A stretch of 64,000 nt of DNA from Flavobacterium hibernum (lineage in GTDB: Bacteria > Bacteroidota > Bacteroidia > Flavobacteriales > Flavobacteriaceae): NCBI RefSeq assembly GCF_000832125.1, contig NZ_JPRK01000010.1, forward strand, positions 1 to 64,000. Reading direction: 5' to 3'. The notes under the pieces are model-generated. The model was not told the origin of the DNA. It made no database searches and saw only the letters and a list, made by a program, of their open reading frames with translations. Positions 26,434 to 34,727 of the stretch are shown in pieces. The position numbers and the translations under genes were made by a program. The first letter of the stretch is position 1. Each line of letters opens with the position of its first letter.

Positions 26434-26946
26434 ATGTTTTTTAAATTCAAAAAAATAATATTGTTTACTGCTAAAGAATTTGTTTTAAGGCCTGATTTAA
26501 CTTTTAATGAAGTCTATACGAATCTTGAAAGGGATATTGATTTTGTTGATAATTCGGTTTTTAGGCATGGACTCTTTGCTAAAATTAGAAATCAAAAATT
26601 TGAAGGAGAACTTACAAAAGAAGATTTTAGGATTCAGAGGATAACTGACTACAGAAATGGATTGGCACCAATAATTAATGGATATTTTGAAACAGAAAAC
26701 TCTAAACCTGTTATCTATGTTGAAATTAAATCTGGGCTAGCTATTGTTGTAATATTTTATATCTTATTATTTAGTATTGTTTTTACCATTCTCAAGTATT
26801 CTATTTTTGTTTTGGATGTCAATATATTAGTACCATCAATTTTTGCAATGATTTTTATGATTTATGGTGTCCTAATGTATCATAATGAATGTGATAAAGC
26901 AATCGAAGAATTAAAGGAGATTCTAGAAATAGAAGACTTACAATAA
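26434..26946 (+). CDS. Hypothetical membrane protein
   Basis: A 170-aa protein I do not recognise. Residues 1-105 are soluble and mixed-charge. Two close membrane helices follow (about 104-124 and 128-148), then a short acidic cytoplasmic tail (ECDKAIEELKEILEIED). This SLATT-like or DUF-type topology of soluble head plus helical hairpin is non-diagnostic. It lies alone between the permease terminator and the rpsA promoter region. Coding appearance is good: ATG start, no internal stops and A+T-rich third positions like its neighbours. Confidence 0.6.
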   Translation: MFFKFKKIILFTAKEFVLRPDLTFNEVYTNLERDIDFVDNSVFRHGLFAKIRNQKFEGELTKEDFRIQRITDYRNGLAPIINGYFETENSKPVIYVEIKSGLAIVVIFYILLFSIVFTILKYSIFVLDVNILVPSIFAMIFMIYGVLMYHNECDKAIEELKEILEIEDLQ

Positions 26947-27095
26947 GTATAATTTCAATTGAAAGTAATGAACCAATCCTGTTAAATTTACGCCTGTAAT
27001 TTTTTGAAAACCTTGCAACAGATTAGTAGAAGTTTGGCAGAAAACCATGATTTTACGTACTTGATGACAATTGACTGATAATCATTTGGAATTGT

Positions 27096-27126
27096 TTTGC
27101 TATTACAAATAAATGTATTAATTTTG
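27096..27126 (+). promoter_or_regulatory. Strong Bacteroidota promoter of rpsA
   Basis: A TTTG -33 box (27096-27099), a 19-base spacer and a perfect TAATTTTG -7 box (27119-27126). Transcription would begin near 27133, giving a leader of about 110 bases. Confidence 0.75.
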
Positions 27127-27183
27127 CAAACCTTTTGGCAGAGAAGAGTTTCCATTAGGTATCAACTATTTATGTAAAACAAC

Positions 27184-27226
27184 TTCTGTTTTTTCTATCG
27201 CTTTGAGAAACTCAAGAAAAACAGAA
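27184..27226 (+). promoter_or_regulatory. Hairpin in the rpsA leader
   Basis: An outer stem of 10 bp (27184-27193 with 27217-27226) encloses an inner 5-bp stem (27203-27207 with 27211-27215, AAA loop). It ends 18 bases before the rpsA ATG, where it could mask or present the ribosome loading region. Autogenous control of rpsA by S1 through leader hairpins is established in E. coli; the same role here is inference. Confidence 0.5.
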
Positions 27227-27244
27227 TACAAATTTTTTATCAGC

Positions 27245-29023
27245 ATGTCTGAACAATTAAAATCACAAGAAGAGTTTTTAGCAAATTTTAACTGGCATAA
27301 CTTCCAAGAAGGAATTGATGCAGTTGATGAGAAAAACTTACAAGAGTTTGAAGAACTAGTATCTAAAACTTTCATCGCTACAGATCAAGAAGAAGTAGTT
27401 GAAGGAGTTGTTGTTAGAATTACAGATAGAGACGTTATCGTTGATATCAATGCTAAATCTGAAGGTGTTATTTCTTTAAACGAATTCCGTTACAACCCAA
27501 ACTTAAAAGTAGGTGACAAAGTAGAAGTATTAATCGACATCCGTGAGGACAAAACAGGTCAATTAGTATTATCTCACAGAAAAGCACGTACTATTAAATC
27601 ATGGGATAGAGTTATTTCTGCAAACGAAACAGGAGAAATCGTTAATGGTTTTGTAAAATGCAGAACTAAAGGTGGTATGATCGTTGACGTTTTCGGAATT
27701 GAAGCTTTCTTACCAGGATCTCAAATTGACGTTAAGCCAATTAGAGACTACGATGTATATGTAAACAAAATGATGGAATTCAAAGTGGTAAAAATTAACC
27801 ACGAATTCAAAAACGTTGTTGTATCTCATAAAGCGCTTATCGAAGCTGATATCGAAGTACAGAAAAAAGAAATCATCGGTCAATTACAAAAAGGACAAGT
27901 ATTAGAAGGTGTTGTTAAAAACATTACTTCTTATGGTGTGTTCATTGACTTAGGTGGTGTTGACGGATTAATTCACATTACTGACCTTTCTTGGAGTAGA
28001 ATCAACCACCCAAGTGAAGTTCTTGAATTAGACCAAAAATTAAACGTTGTAATTCTTGATTTCGATGATGAGAAAACAAGAATTCAATTAGGATTGAAAC
28101 AATTAAACGCTCACCCATGGGATGCTTTAGATGCTAATTTAACTATTGGTGATAAAGTAAAAGGTAAAGTAGTTGTAATCGCTGATTACGGTGCATTTAT
28201 CGAAGTTGCTGAAGGTGTTGAAGGTTTAATCCACGTTTCTGAAATGTCATGGTCTACTCATTTACGTTCTGCACAAGATTTCGTAAAAGTTGGAGATGTT
28301 GTCGAGGCTGTTATCTTAACTTTAGATAGAGATGACCGTAAAATGTCATTAGGTATCAAACAATTGACTCAAGATCCATGGACTGATATTACTTCTAAAT
28401 ACCCAGTAGGTTCTAAACATACAGGTATCGTTAGAAACTTTACAAACTTTGGTATTTTCGTAGAATTAGAAGAAGGAATTGATGGATTAATCTACATTTC
28501 TGACCTTTCTTGGACTAAGAAAATCAAACACCCATCTGAATTTGTAAATGTTGGTGAAAAACTTGATGTAGTTGTATTAGAATTAGATGTTGAAGGACGT
28601 AAATTATCTTTAGGTCACAAACAAACTACTGCTAATCCTTGGGATCAATACGAAGATTCTTTCGCTGTAGGAACTATCCACAATGGTGAAATTTCTGAAA
28701 TCGTTGACAAAGGAGCTACTGTAGAATTCGGAGATGATATCGTTGCTTTCATTCCTACTCGTCACCTTGAAAAAGAAGACGGAAAGAAATTGAAAAAAGG
28801 TGATACTGCTGATTTCAAAGTAATCGAATTCAACAAAGAATTCAAAAGAGTAGTTGCTTCTCACACTGCTATCTTCCGTGAAGAAGAAGAGAAAAACGTG
28901 AAAGCTGCAACTGAAAATACTTCATCTAACTCTTCTACTAATGCACCAGCTGCAACTTTAGGAGATAATAATGATGTATTAGCTGCATTAAAAGCTAAAA
29001 TGGAAAAAACTGAGAAAAAATAA
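27245..29023 (+). CDS. rpsA: 30S ribosomal protein S1
   Basis: A 592-aa protein with six S1/OB-fold RNA-binding repeats. They are seen as recurring G-V-V-x-x-I-T-D/S-Y-G-x-F-I/V-x-L/V units from about residue 50 to 530 (for example GVVKNITSYGVFIDLGGVDGL and GKVVVIADYGAFIEVAEGVEGL). The start at 27245 gives MSEQLKSQEEF, the normal N-terminus; an upstream TTG at 27203 would fall inside the leader hairpin. Codon use is more biased than the neighbours' (GGT, GTA, TCT), as in highly expressed genes. S1 helps load structured mRNAs on the ribosome. Confidence 0.96.
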   Translation: MSEQLKSQEEFLANFNWHNFQEGIDAVDEKNLQEFEELVSKTFIATDQEEVVEGVVVRITDRDVIVDINAKSEGVISLNEFRYNPNLKVGDKVEVLIDIREDKTGQLVLSHRKARTIKSWDRVISANETGEIVNGFVKCRTKGGMIVDVFGIEAFLPGSQIDVKPIRDYDVYVNKMMEFKVVKINHEFKNVVVSHKALIEADIEVQKKEIIGQLQKGQVLEGVVKNITSYGVFIDLGGVDGLIHITDLSWSRINHPSEVLELDQKLNVVILDFDDEKTRIQLGLKQLNAHPWDALDANLTIGDKVKGKVVVIADYGAFIEVAEGVEGLIHVSEMSWSTHLRSAQDFVKVGDVVEAVILTLDRDDRKMSLGIKQLTQDPWTDITSKYPVGSKHTGIVRNFTNFGIFVELEEGIDGLIYISDLSWTKKIKHPSEFVNVGEKLDVVVLELDVEGRKLSLGHKQTTANPWDQYEDSFAVGTIHNGEISEIVDKGATVEFGDDIVAFIPTRHLEKEDGKKLKKGDTADFKVIEFNKEFKRVVASHTAIFREEEEKNVKAATENTSSNSSTNAPAATLGDNNDVLAALKAKMEKTEKK

Positions 29024-29044
29024 TTCTTAGTTTCCTTTAAATAG

Positions 29045-29075
29045 AAAGTCCCACAGCAATGTGGGACTTTTTTTT
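29045..29075 (+). terminator. Terminator of rpsA
   Basis: A 10-bp perfect stem (29045-29054 with 29061-29070), 6-base loop and T run, 21 bases after the stop. Confidence 0.9.
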
Positions 29076-29112
29076 ATCACTTATTTTTTGTTTCGAGTTT
29101 CATGACTTACGT

Positions 29113-29171
29113 TTGTCAGTTCAAGTGGAGTCGAGAACTTGTATACATTTCAACTTCGCTCAATGTGACAA
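29113..29171. repeat. Imperfect palindromic intergenic repeat
   Basis: Ends TTGTCA and TGACAA are inverted, and the arms contain related AAGTGGAGTCGAGAA and ACTTCGCTCAATG segments. It resembles the short GAGCGAAGTCGAA-type palindromes scattered between genes in Flavobacterium. It lies between the rpsA terminator and the ExbD-like gene. Confidence 0.5.
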
Positions 29172-29241
29172 CCAAGCTTGATAAGTATACTATTTTTAAA
29201 AGTGATGAAGTCGAACGATAAAAATTATGGAAAAATCATTG

Positions 29242-29775
29242 TTAATTTTCAGCCACCAATTTTGATTCTTCTGGAGTAAATTCATTTACGATTGTGTATG
29301 TGTCTATTTTTGCAATTGCCATTTCATCTAAAATATCAACCAAATTTTTAAAGTTGGTTTTTTTACTTGGTTTTATAATTACAATCGCTCCTCGATTTGA
29401 CCTTCCAAATTTTGCAGAATACTCTAAAATAGTTTTATTTCTATTGAATAACTCTTGGCGAATTCCATTTTTGCCATATTTGATTTCTTTTGGACTATCA
29501 GATTCAAATCCTAGAAGTCCGTGATAAAGTATTATTTTATCATTATCACCTAATAAAACGGTTATAATACGGTCACTCATGCCAACTCCACAGGTAATAA
29601 CACCTGCTATTTCGTAGTCTTTATTAGGCAAGCTTAAATCTATAACTTTAGGCTTAGATAATTCACCAACAACCATAAAAAATATAATCAACAAAAACGA
29701 AATACTAACCATTGCTGTTAAATCTACTCTTGCGTTCAACTTTTTACTTCTGATTTTTTTAGGTAAATTTTGCAT
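29242..29775 (-). CDS. ExbD/TolR-like protein, copy 3 of 3
   Basis: A 177-aa protein with a basic N-terminus (KKIRSKKLNARVD), one membrane helix (LTAMVSISFLLIIFFMVVGEL, about 18-38) and a periplasmic domain ending in DTYTIVNEFTPEESKLV. This is the ExbD topology. When the helix is aligned to ExbD, the proton-path aspartate (D25 of E. coli ExbD) is replaced by serine in MVSIS. It is third in a co-directional triplet with 30- and 14-base gaps. No ExbB/TolQ or TonB gene is nearby. Confidence 0.75.
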   Translation of the reverse strand: MQNLPKKIRSKKLNARVDLTAMVSISFLLIIFFMVVGELSKPKVIDLSLPNKDYEIAGVITCGVGMSDRIITVLLGDNDKIILYHGLLGFESDSPKEIKYGKNGIRQELFNRNKTILEYSAKFGRSNRGAIVIIKPSKKTNFKNLVDILDEMAIAKIDTYTIVNEFTPEESKLVAEN

Positions 29776-29805
29776 GTTAGTAAGTTTTAATTTTTTAAAG
29801 AAATT

Positions 29806-30324
29806 TTAATTAGAAGCCAATAATTTTTCTTCCTCAGGTGTAAATTCATTTACGATTGTGTATGCTTCAATATTTGCAAGTCTCATTTCTTCAATAATAT
29901 CGACTAAATCACCATACGTACTTTTTTCAGATGGTTTTATAAATACAATAGCACCTCGATTAGGTTTACCAATAGCGGTTGAATATTCTAGTATTCTTTT
30001 ATTAGTAAATCTTAAATTGGCACGAAATTCATTTTTATTATAATTATTCTTTTTTATTGGAGTATACAAACCATCATAAGTAATTATTTTATTATTGTCT
30101 CCTAGTAAAACAGTGTAAAAACGTTCTCCTCTATAGCAGGCAATTGGTCCTCCACCACATCCTTGATCTCGATCTGGTAAACTTACCTCGATAGTTTTTG
30201 GTTTTGATAATTCACCAACAACCATAAAAAATATAATTAACAAAAAAGAAATGCTAACCATCGCAGTTAAATCAACTCTTGTGTTTAGTTTTTTGCTTCT
30301 GATTTTTTTAGGTAGATTTTCCAT
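29806..30324 (-). CDS. ExbD/TolR-like protein, copy 2 of 3
   Basis: A 172-aa close paralogue of the downstream copy. The N-terminal 38 residues are nearly identical, including the serine in the place of the motor aspartate. The periplasmic parts diverge: this copy has RDQGCGGGPIACYRGERFYTVLLGDNNK with two cysteines that might form a disulfide. The C-terminus EAYTIVNEFTPEEEKLL is conserved. Confidence 0.75.
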   Translation of the reverse strand: MENLPKKIRSKKLNTRVDLTAMVSISFLLIIFFMVVGELSKPKTIEVSLPDRDQGCGGGPIACYRGERFYTVLLGDNNKIITYDGLYTPIKKNNYNKNEFRANLRFTNKRILEYSTAIGKPNRGAIVFIKPSEKSTYGDLVDIIEEMRLANIEAYTIVNEFTPEEEKLLASN

Positions 30325-30338
30325 GGCTTTAAGATATT

Positions 30339-30857
30339 TTATTTAGAGGTCAATAATTTAGATTCTTCAGGTGTAAAGTCTTTTACAATTGTGAAATTTT
30401 CAATATTAGTAATTGTCATTTCATCTAAAATATCAACTAAATTTCTATAGGTTGATTTTGCACTGGGCTTTATGATTACAATTAGTTTTTTAGGTCTAGA
30501 AACTTTTGACGAATTTTCAAGTGAACTTTTATTTTGTTGAGTTAACTCTTTTCGTATGCCATTTTCGCCGTATTTTGTTTCTGTTGGTGAAATTATTGGA
30601 GAATCTAAAGAACCTCCATAATAGATTATTTTATTGTTTGCACCAAGTAGGATCGTCATTACATTATGTTCGTCAAGTGTTGAATGGTTAATATTCTCAC
30701 TTGTTTTGGGTAAGTTTAAAGTCATTACTGTCGGCTCTGACAGTTTTACAGTTACTACAAAAAACACTACAAAAAAAAGACAAATACCGAAAATAGTAAT
30801 TACTGTGTTTTTTATTGTTCTATTTTGACTTTTTGTTTTCTCGTGTAAATTCTCCAT
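30339..30857 (-). CDS. ExbD/TolR-like protein, copy 1 of 3 (divergent)
   Basis: A 172-aa member of the triplet. The periplasmic part matches the others (VMTILLGANNKIIYYGG, GIRKELTQQNKSSLENS, IVIIKPSAKSTYRNLVDILDEM, IVKDFTPEESKLL). The N-terminal helix has drifted (TVITIFGICLFFVVFFVVTVKL) and has neither the aspartate nor the R-V-D entry. It is first in the transcript. A divergent paralogue kept beside two near-identical ones suggests a role for the periplasmic domain rather than proton-driven work. Confidence 0.7.
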   Translation of the reverse strand: MENLHEKTKSQNRTIKNTVITIFGICLFFVVFFVVTVKLSEPTVMTLNLPKTSENINHSTLDEHNVMTILLGANNKIIYYGGSLDSPIISPTETKYGENGIRKELTQQNKSSLENSSKVSRPKKLIVIIKPSAKSTYRNLVDILDEMTITNIENFTIVKDFTPEESKLLTSK

Positions 30858-31067
30858 AAAAAAAGATTTTTAATATTAAAGTTAACAATAAAATTAACAT
30901 ATTGATAAGCTAAGATTTAAAATTTATAAAAATATTTTCTAGTATTAACCGCTTGTTTTACAGTCTTCTTTGTGAATATTTTAATGTTACTAATTTTTTT
31001 TTGAAGATTTAGTAAAACCAAAACTATTATTACCGCGTAAATGAGCTTATAACTTAAAACATTCATT

Positions 31068-31622
31068 ATGAAAACTAGAAAATTTTTAGCAGTAGCTATT
31101 TTAGCATTAGGATTTGGATTTACAGCATTTGCACAAAAAACCGTTATGGTTGGTGGAGCTGCAATGTATCCTAATAAAAATATTATTGAGAACGCAGTAA
31201 ACTCAAAAGATCACACTACACTTGTAGCTGCTGTAAAAGCTGCCGGATTAGTTGAAACACTAGAAGGAAAAGGACCATTTACCGTTTTTGCTCCAACAAA
31301 TGCAGCATTTGATAAATTACCAAAAGGAACTGTTGAAACATTATTGAAACCAGAAAACAAAAAACAACTTCAAACGATCTTGACCTATCATGTTGTTGCT
31401 GGTAAATGGAATGCTTCAGATATCGCAAAAGCAATTAAGGATGGTAAAGGAAAAGCCACTATTAAAACTGTAAGCGGTGGCACTCTAATAGCTTGGATGA
31501 AAGGAAAAGATTTATACATTAGTGACGAAAGTGGAAATAAAGCTAAAGTTACAATTGCAGATGTGAATCAATCTAATGGTGTAATTCATGTAATTGATAC
31601 TGTATTGTTACCTAAAAAATAA
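31068..31622 (+). CDS. Exported fasciclin-domain protein
   Basis: A 184-aa protein with a signal peptide (MKTRKFLAVAILALGFGFTAFAQ). One FAS1 domain follows: TLVAAVKAAGLVETLEGKGPFTVFAPTNAAFDKLP (H1 region), LTYHVVAGKW, and NGVIHVIDTVLLP (H2 region). FAS1 domains mediate adhesion in secreted or surface proteins; the binding partner is unknown. It lacks a T9SS C-terminal sorting domain, so it is probably periplasmic. It is monocistronic. Confidence 0.9.
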   Translation: MKTRKFLAVAILALGFGFTAFAQKTVMVGGAAMYPNKNIIENAVNSKDHTTLVAAVKAAGLVETLEGKGPFTVFAPTNAAFDKLPKGTVETLLKPENKKQLQTILTYHVVAGKWNASDIAKAIKDGKGKATIKTVSGGTLIAWMKGKDLYISDESGNKAKVTIADVNQSNGVIHVIDTVLLPKK

Positions 31623-31649
31623 TTAGAATAAAAGACTCCAAAAACAAAA

Positions 31650-31678
31650 AAGTCCTGTAAATACAGGACTTTTTTTTA
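31650..31678 (+). terminator. Terminator after the fasciclin gene
   Basis: A near-perfect hairpin (31651-31659 with 31662-31670) flanked by A and T runs, so it can serve both this gene and the converging transporter gene. Confidence 0.85.
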
Positions 31679-31701
31679 TGAAAAGTTTTGGAATCTTTAT
31701 T

Positions 31702-32547
31702 TTATCTTTTAGCTGTCAAAGTCGATCCAACAGATGCTGTAACAACGCAAACAACAGCTAATATTTCATAGAAACTTAAATGTTCCTGTAAAAAAATAAA
31801 AGCACAAATTGATGCTGCAGCAGGCTCTAAACTCATTAAAATACTAAAAGTACGTGGAGGAAGTTGTCCTAATGCTTTCATTTCGAGTGTAAAAGGGATA
31901 GCGCTTGATAAAAGTGCAAGAGCGACACCCATTCCCAAAAATTTAGGAGTAAGATTTGCCAATCCGTTTTCGTAGAATCCAAAAGGTAAGATTAAAATCG
32001 CAGCAAATAGCATTCCGGTTGAAACGGCTTGACCGCCATTCATAATTTTAGAAACTTTTCCACCCAAAACAATATAAGCTGCCCAGAATCCACCTGCTAA
32101 GAGTGCGAATATAACTCCAAGTAAATCAACATTTTTATTACTCCACGGAGCGATTAAAGCGATTCCAATTGCTGCCAATACAACCCAACAATAATCAATC
32201 AAGCGTCTTGAGCCAATTATTGCTACTAATAATGGACCAACAAATTCTAAAGTAACAGCCAATCCAATAGGAATTCTTTCGATTCCTAGATAAAAGATTA
32301 AATTCATCGCACCTAAAGACAAACCATAAGGAATAACAATTTTCCATTGATTGGGTGTAATTTGCTTTAAGTTAGGTCTATATGCCAATAATAAAATTAT
32401 AGCCGAAATTCCAATTCTAATCGATGCGGTTCCAGCAGCTCCAATTGCTGGAAATAAAGTTTTAGCAATTGCCGCACCGCATTGAACACTAACAATAGCG
32501 AGCAATACAGCATAAATAGGAGGGATATTGAATTCTTTGTTTTTCAT
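31702..32547 (-). CDS. rhtA: EamA-family exporter, RhtA-type
   Basis: A 281-aa, 10-TM drug/metabolite transporter. Compared with what I know of E. coli RhtA, whole segments agree: SVQCGAAIAKTLFPAIGAAG, YGLSLGAMNLIFYLGI, IPIGLAVTLEFVGPL, ALLSSAIPFTLEMKALGQLPPRTFSILMSLEPA. RhtA exports threonine and homoserine. The symbol is given by this resemblance; substrate has not been shown here. Confidence 0.8.
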   Translation of the reverse strand: MKNKEFNIPPIYAVLLAIVSVQCGAAIAKTLFPAIGAAGTASIRIGISAIILLLAYRPNLKQITPNQWKIVIPYGLSLGAMNLIFYLGIERIPIGLAVTLEFVGPLLVAIIGSRRLIDYCWVVLAAIGIALIAPWSNKNVDLLGVIFALLAGGFWAAYIVLGGKVSKIMNGGQAVSTGMLFAAILILPFGFYENGLANLTPKFLGMGVALALLSSAIPFTLEMKALGQLPPRTFSILMSLEPAAASICAFIFLQEHLSFYEILAVVCVVTASVGSTLTAKR

Positions 32548-32660
32548 GGTAATCTATCGAATGCGAAATAAGAGATCTGTTTTTAGGAACAAAAAAAATC
32601 TAATTTCTAAAGAGGGTTGTTGAGATTAATTTCAACTAAATAGTAAGTAATATGTTTTTA

Positions 32661-32801
32661 TTATTCTAAAGCTCGTTTTGTCACAAAAGCTCGATAGCCA
32701 ATAATAGCCATTTGCCATTTTTTGGCTTTTGAAATATCTAAACCTTGCTTGGTAAAACTAGGTAAGAGAACTTTATTGATTTTGGCTAAGATTTTGTACA
32801 T
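32661..32801 (-). CDS. Small conserved basic protein (46 aa)
   Basis: Starting at the ATG at 32801, it encodes 46 residues beginning MYKILAKINKVLLPSF, with KQGLDISKAKKWQMAIIGYR in the middle. Similar short basic proteins occur in Flavobacterium genomes and, as far as I recall, are auto-named 'SsrA-binding protein', although they are far too short to be SmpB (about 150 aa). I make no functional claim. An upstream extension to 32852 would run through the terminator of the preceding gene, so the short form is preferred. Confidence 0.6.
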   Translation of the reverse strand: MYKILAKINKVLLPSFTKQGLDISKAKKWQMAIIGYRAFVTKRALE

Positions 32802-32830
32802 AGGGAGATTATTTTGCTCAAAGATATAAA

Positions 32831-32861
32831 AAAAAGACCTTGCGTTAAGCAAAGTCTTTTT
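32831..32861 (-). terminator. Terminator of the BlaI/M56 operon
   Basis: A 13-base stem with one mismatch (32831-32843 with 32849-32861). On the minus strand it is followed by a T run (complement of 32828-32835). Confidence 0.75.
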
Positions 32862-32934
32862 CTGGTTGTGTAAGGATGTAATAACTTAGTTATTTAGTTT
32901 TTTGAAATTGGTTTTATACTTAATGAAAATTGTT

Positions 32935-34722
32935 TTATGATCTTTTGCTTTCTCTTTCTTTTCTCTTTAATTCTTTTTCATAAAGTTTCATAGCCTTATC
33001 ATGTAGCTTCATATTTTTATCAAGTTGCCTCATATCAATGTCATGTCGTCTCGTATCTAATTCATATTGCTTCATATTGATTTTGTATTCCTTTGAATCT
33101 TTACCATATTTCTGCTCTATTTCTTGGTTAAATTTCTCCATGTCTGCGTTGAATTTTTCCATTGCAACTTCATATTTCTGCATTTCTTTATCGTAGATAG
33201 CTTCTCTTTGAGACATGATTTCTTCTATCTGTTTCTCATAAGCAGACATATCAGGTTCAAAAGCCTCCATTTTTTTGTCGAACTCAGCAATTTCTTTATC
33301 AAATTTTGCCATAGCTACTTTATCTTTTGTATTTGCAGGTACAACCGGAGGTTTTGGCATTTTAGACATATCAACTGGTGGTGCTTGTGGTATTGGTCCT
33401 CCTGGAAATACCGGTGGAATTGGAGGTGTAGGCGGAGTTGGTGAGGCGACACTATTATTGTTGTTTTCTCTAATCTCTACAATTCGATTTTTGATTACTA
33501 TTGGCTTCTCGATTTCGTCATCTGTAAGAATTCCAATTTTTTCTTTACCATTATCTTCTGTCGTTACAATGATACCGCAACTTTTAATAGCTTCGTCGCC
33601 TTCGATCTCAAGAGTTTGAGTTCCGTTACTTCCTTTTTGAATGTTAACTTTGATTGCTATTAATTCATTTTTAGCATTTCTTTTCACATCAGATATTACA
33701 ACATCAACATTGTGATTTAGCTTTAGCTTCTCAGCCATTTCCTTTAATTCTTTATCTGTTGTATTCTTTTGGATTTTAAAAACAGCGATTGGATCAACCT
33801 TTTTAGTTACTTCCTGAACTTCTTTTCTTTCTTTCTCTTGTGCTAGGGTTTTTATTTGAAATAGAAACACAAAAACTACAAGTGCCGGAATTATTGCATA
33901 ATACTTCAAATAATTACGCTTTTTTGATTGATTTTTGTTTAACATGACAATTCGTTTTTTGATTAATGATTGATAAAAATGATTGGTGATTGCAACACAT
34001 GATTCGTGCGTTGTTATTTTTAAAAGCGTGTATTGATACGCTTTTTTGTCGGATATTTTTTTGGCAGCCTCATTGTCCGCAATAAATTCAAGGTTCTGAA
34101 GAATGGCTTTTTTATACAGCCAAATAATCGGATTAAACCAAAATAGGACACAAAATATTCTGGAAACCAAAACGTCAACAGTGTGGTTCTGATCGCTGTG
34201 TACTTTTTCGTGCTCAATTATATTTTCTAATTCTAATGGCGTATACATTGATGAGTTGTACACGATATAATCAAAATAAGAAAAAGGAGCAATGTTTTGA
34301 TCGATATCAACGAACTTAAAATCTGCTTGTTGATGTACTTTTTTACCTTTTAAAACTGTATTTAAACTATAAAAATCGATCGCAAATTTTATTAATAAGG
34401 CTAAGAAACCAATACAGTAAACGGCCAGGATAATGTAGTTCCAATTTATTTCAAAAGAACTATTTTCAATAACATGACTATTCGGAACATAAAGTTGCGA
34501 ATATTTCATAGTTGGTGTATAACTTGGTTCTGGAGTTGGCTCAATCCAAACTATTTTGGTATATACCAAAAATGGGAGTATTACTGAGGTTACTAAACCT
34601 GCCAACAGAAACCATCTATTACTATTAAAAAATGTTTCTTTGCGCAACAAAAAGTAATAAGCACAATAAAACAGTACTAATAATCCACTTGATTTTGCGA
34701 TATAAATTAAGAGTGTTTCCAT
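32935..34722 (-). CDS. M56 (BlaR1/MecR1-like) membrane metallopeptidase with Pro-rich and long-helix tail
   Basis: A 595-aa membrane protein. TM helices lie at about 4-26, 37-60, 94-117 and 273-290. Between them is the gluzincin motif HEKVH at 171-175 with E212 and D216 (NLEFIADNEA). Instead of a BlaR1 penicillin-binding sensor, the extracytoplasmic C-terminus has a small domain (about 300-420), a proline-rich stretch (PTPPTPPIPPVFPGGP) and then ~140 highly charged residues rich in Met, Lys, Asp and Glu that predict one long helix. It pairs with the BlaI-type gene just upstream (5-base gap). The signal is unknown; envelope stress is plausible. Confidence 0.82.
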   Translation of the reverse strand: METLLIYIAKSSGLLVLFYCAYYFLLRKETFFNSNRWFLLAGLVTSVILPFLVYTKIVWIEPTPEPSYTPTMKYSQLYVPNSHVIENSSFEINWNYIILAVYCIGFLALLIKFAIDFYSLNTVLKGKKVHQQADFKFVDIDQNIAPFSYFDYIVYNSSMYTPLELENIIEHEKVHSDQNHTVDVLVSRIFCVLFWFNPIIWLYKKAILQNLEFIADNEAAKKISDKKAYQYTLLKITTHESCVAITNHFYQSLIKKRIVMLNKNQSKKRNYLKYYAIIPALVVFVFLFQIKTLAQEKERKEVQEVTKKVDPIAVFKIQKNTTDKELKEMAEKLKLNHNVDVVISDVKRNAKNELIAIKVNIQKGSNGTQTLEIEGDEAIKSCGIIVTTEDNGKEKIGILTDDEIEKPIVIKNRIVEIRENNNNSVASPTPPTPPIPPVFPGGPIPQAPPVDMSKMPKPPVVPANTKDKVAMAKFDKEIAEFDKKMEAFEPDMSAYEKQIEEIMSQREAIYDKEMQKYEVAMEKFNADMEKFNQEIEQKYGKDSKEYKINMKQYELDTRRHDIDMRQLDKNMKLHDKAMKLYEKELKRKERESKRS

Positions 34723-34727
34723 AACGA

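Noticed and set aside
32802..32852. An N-terminal extension of the 46-aa small protein
   Set aside because: It would be translated from within the terminator hairpin of the upstream operon; the internal ATG gives a typical short protein.
33124..33619. Two long plus-strand frames over the M56 gene tail
   Set aside because: They are antisense to the proline-rich and charged-helix region; composition is explained by the reverse complement of that low-complexity coding sequence.
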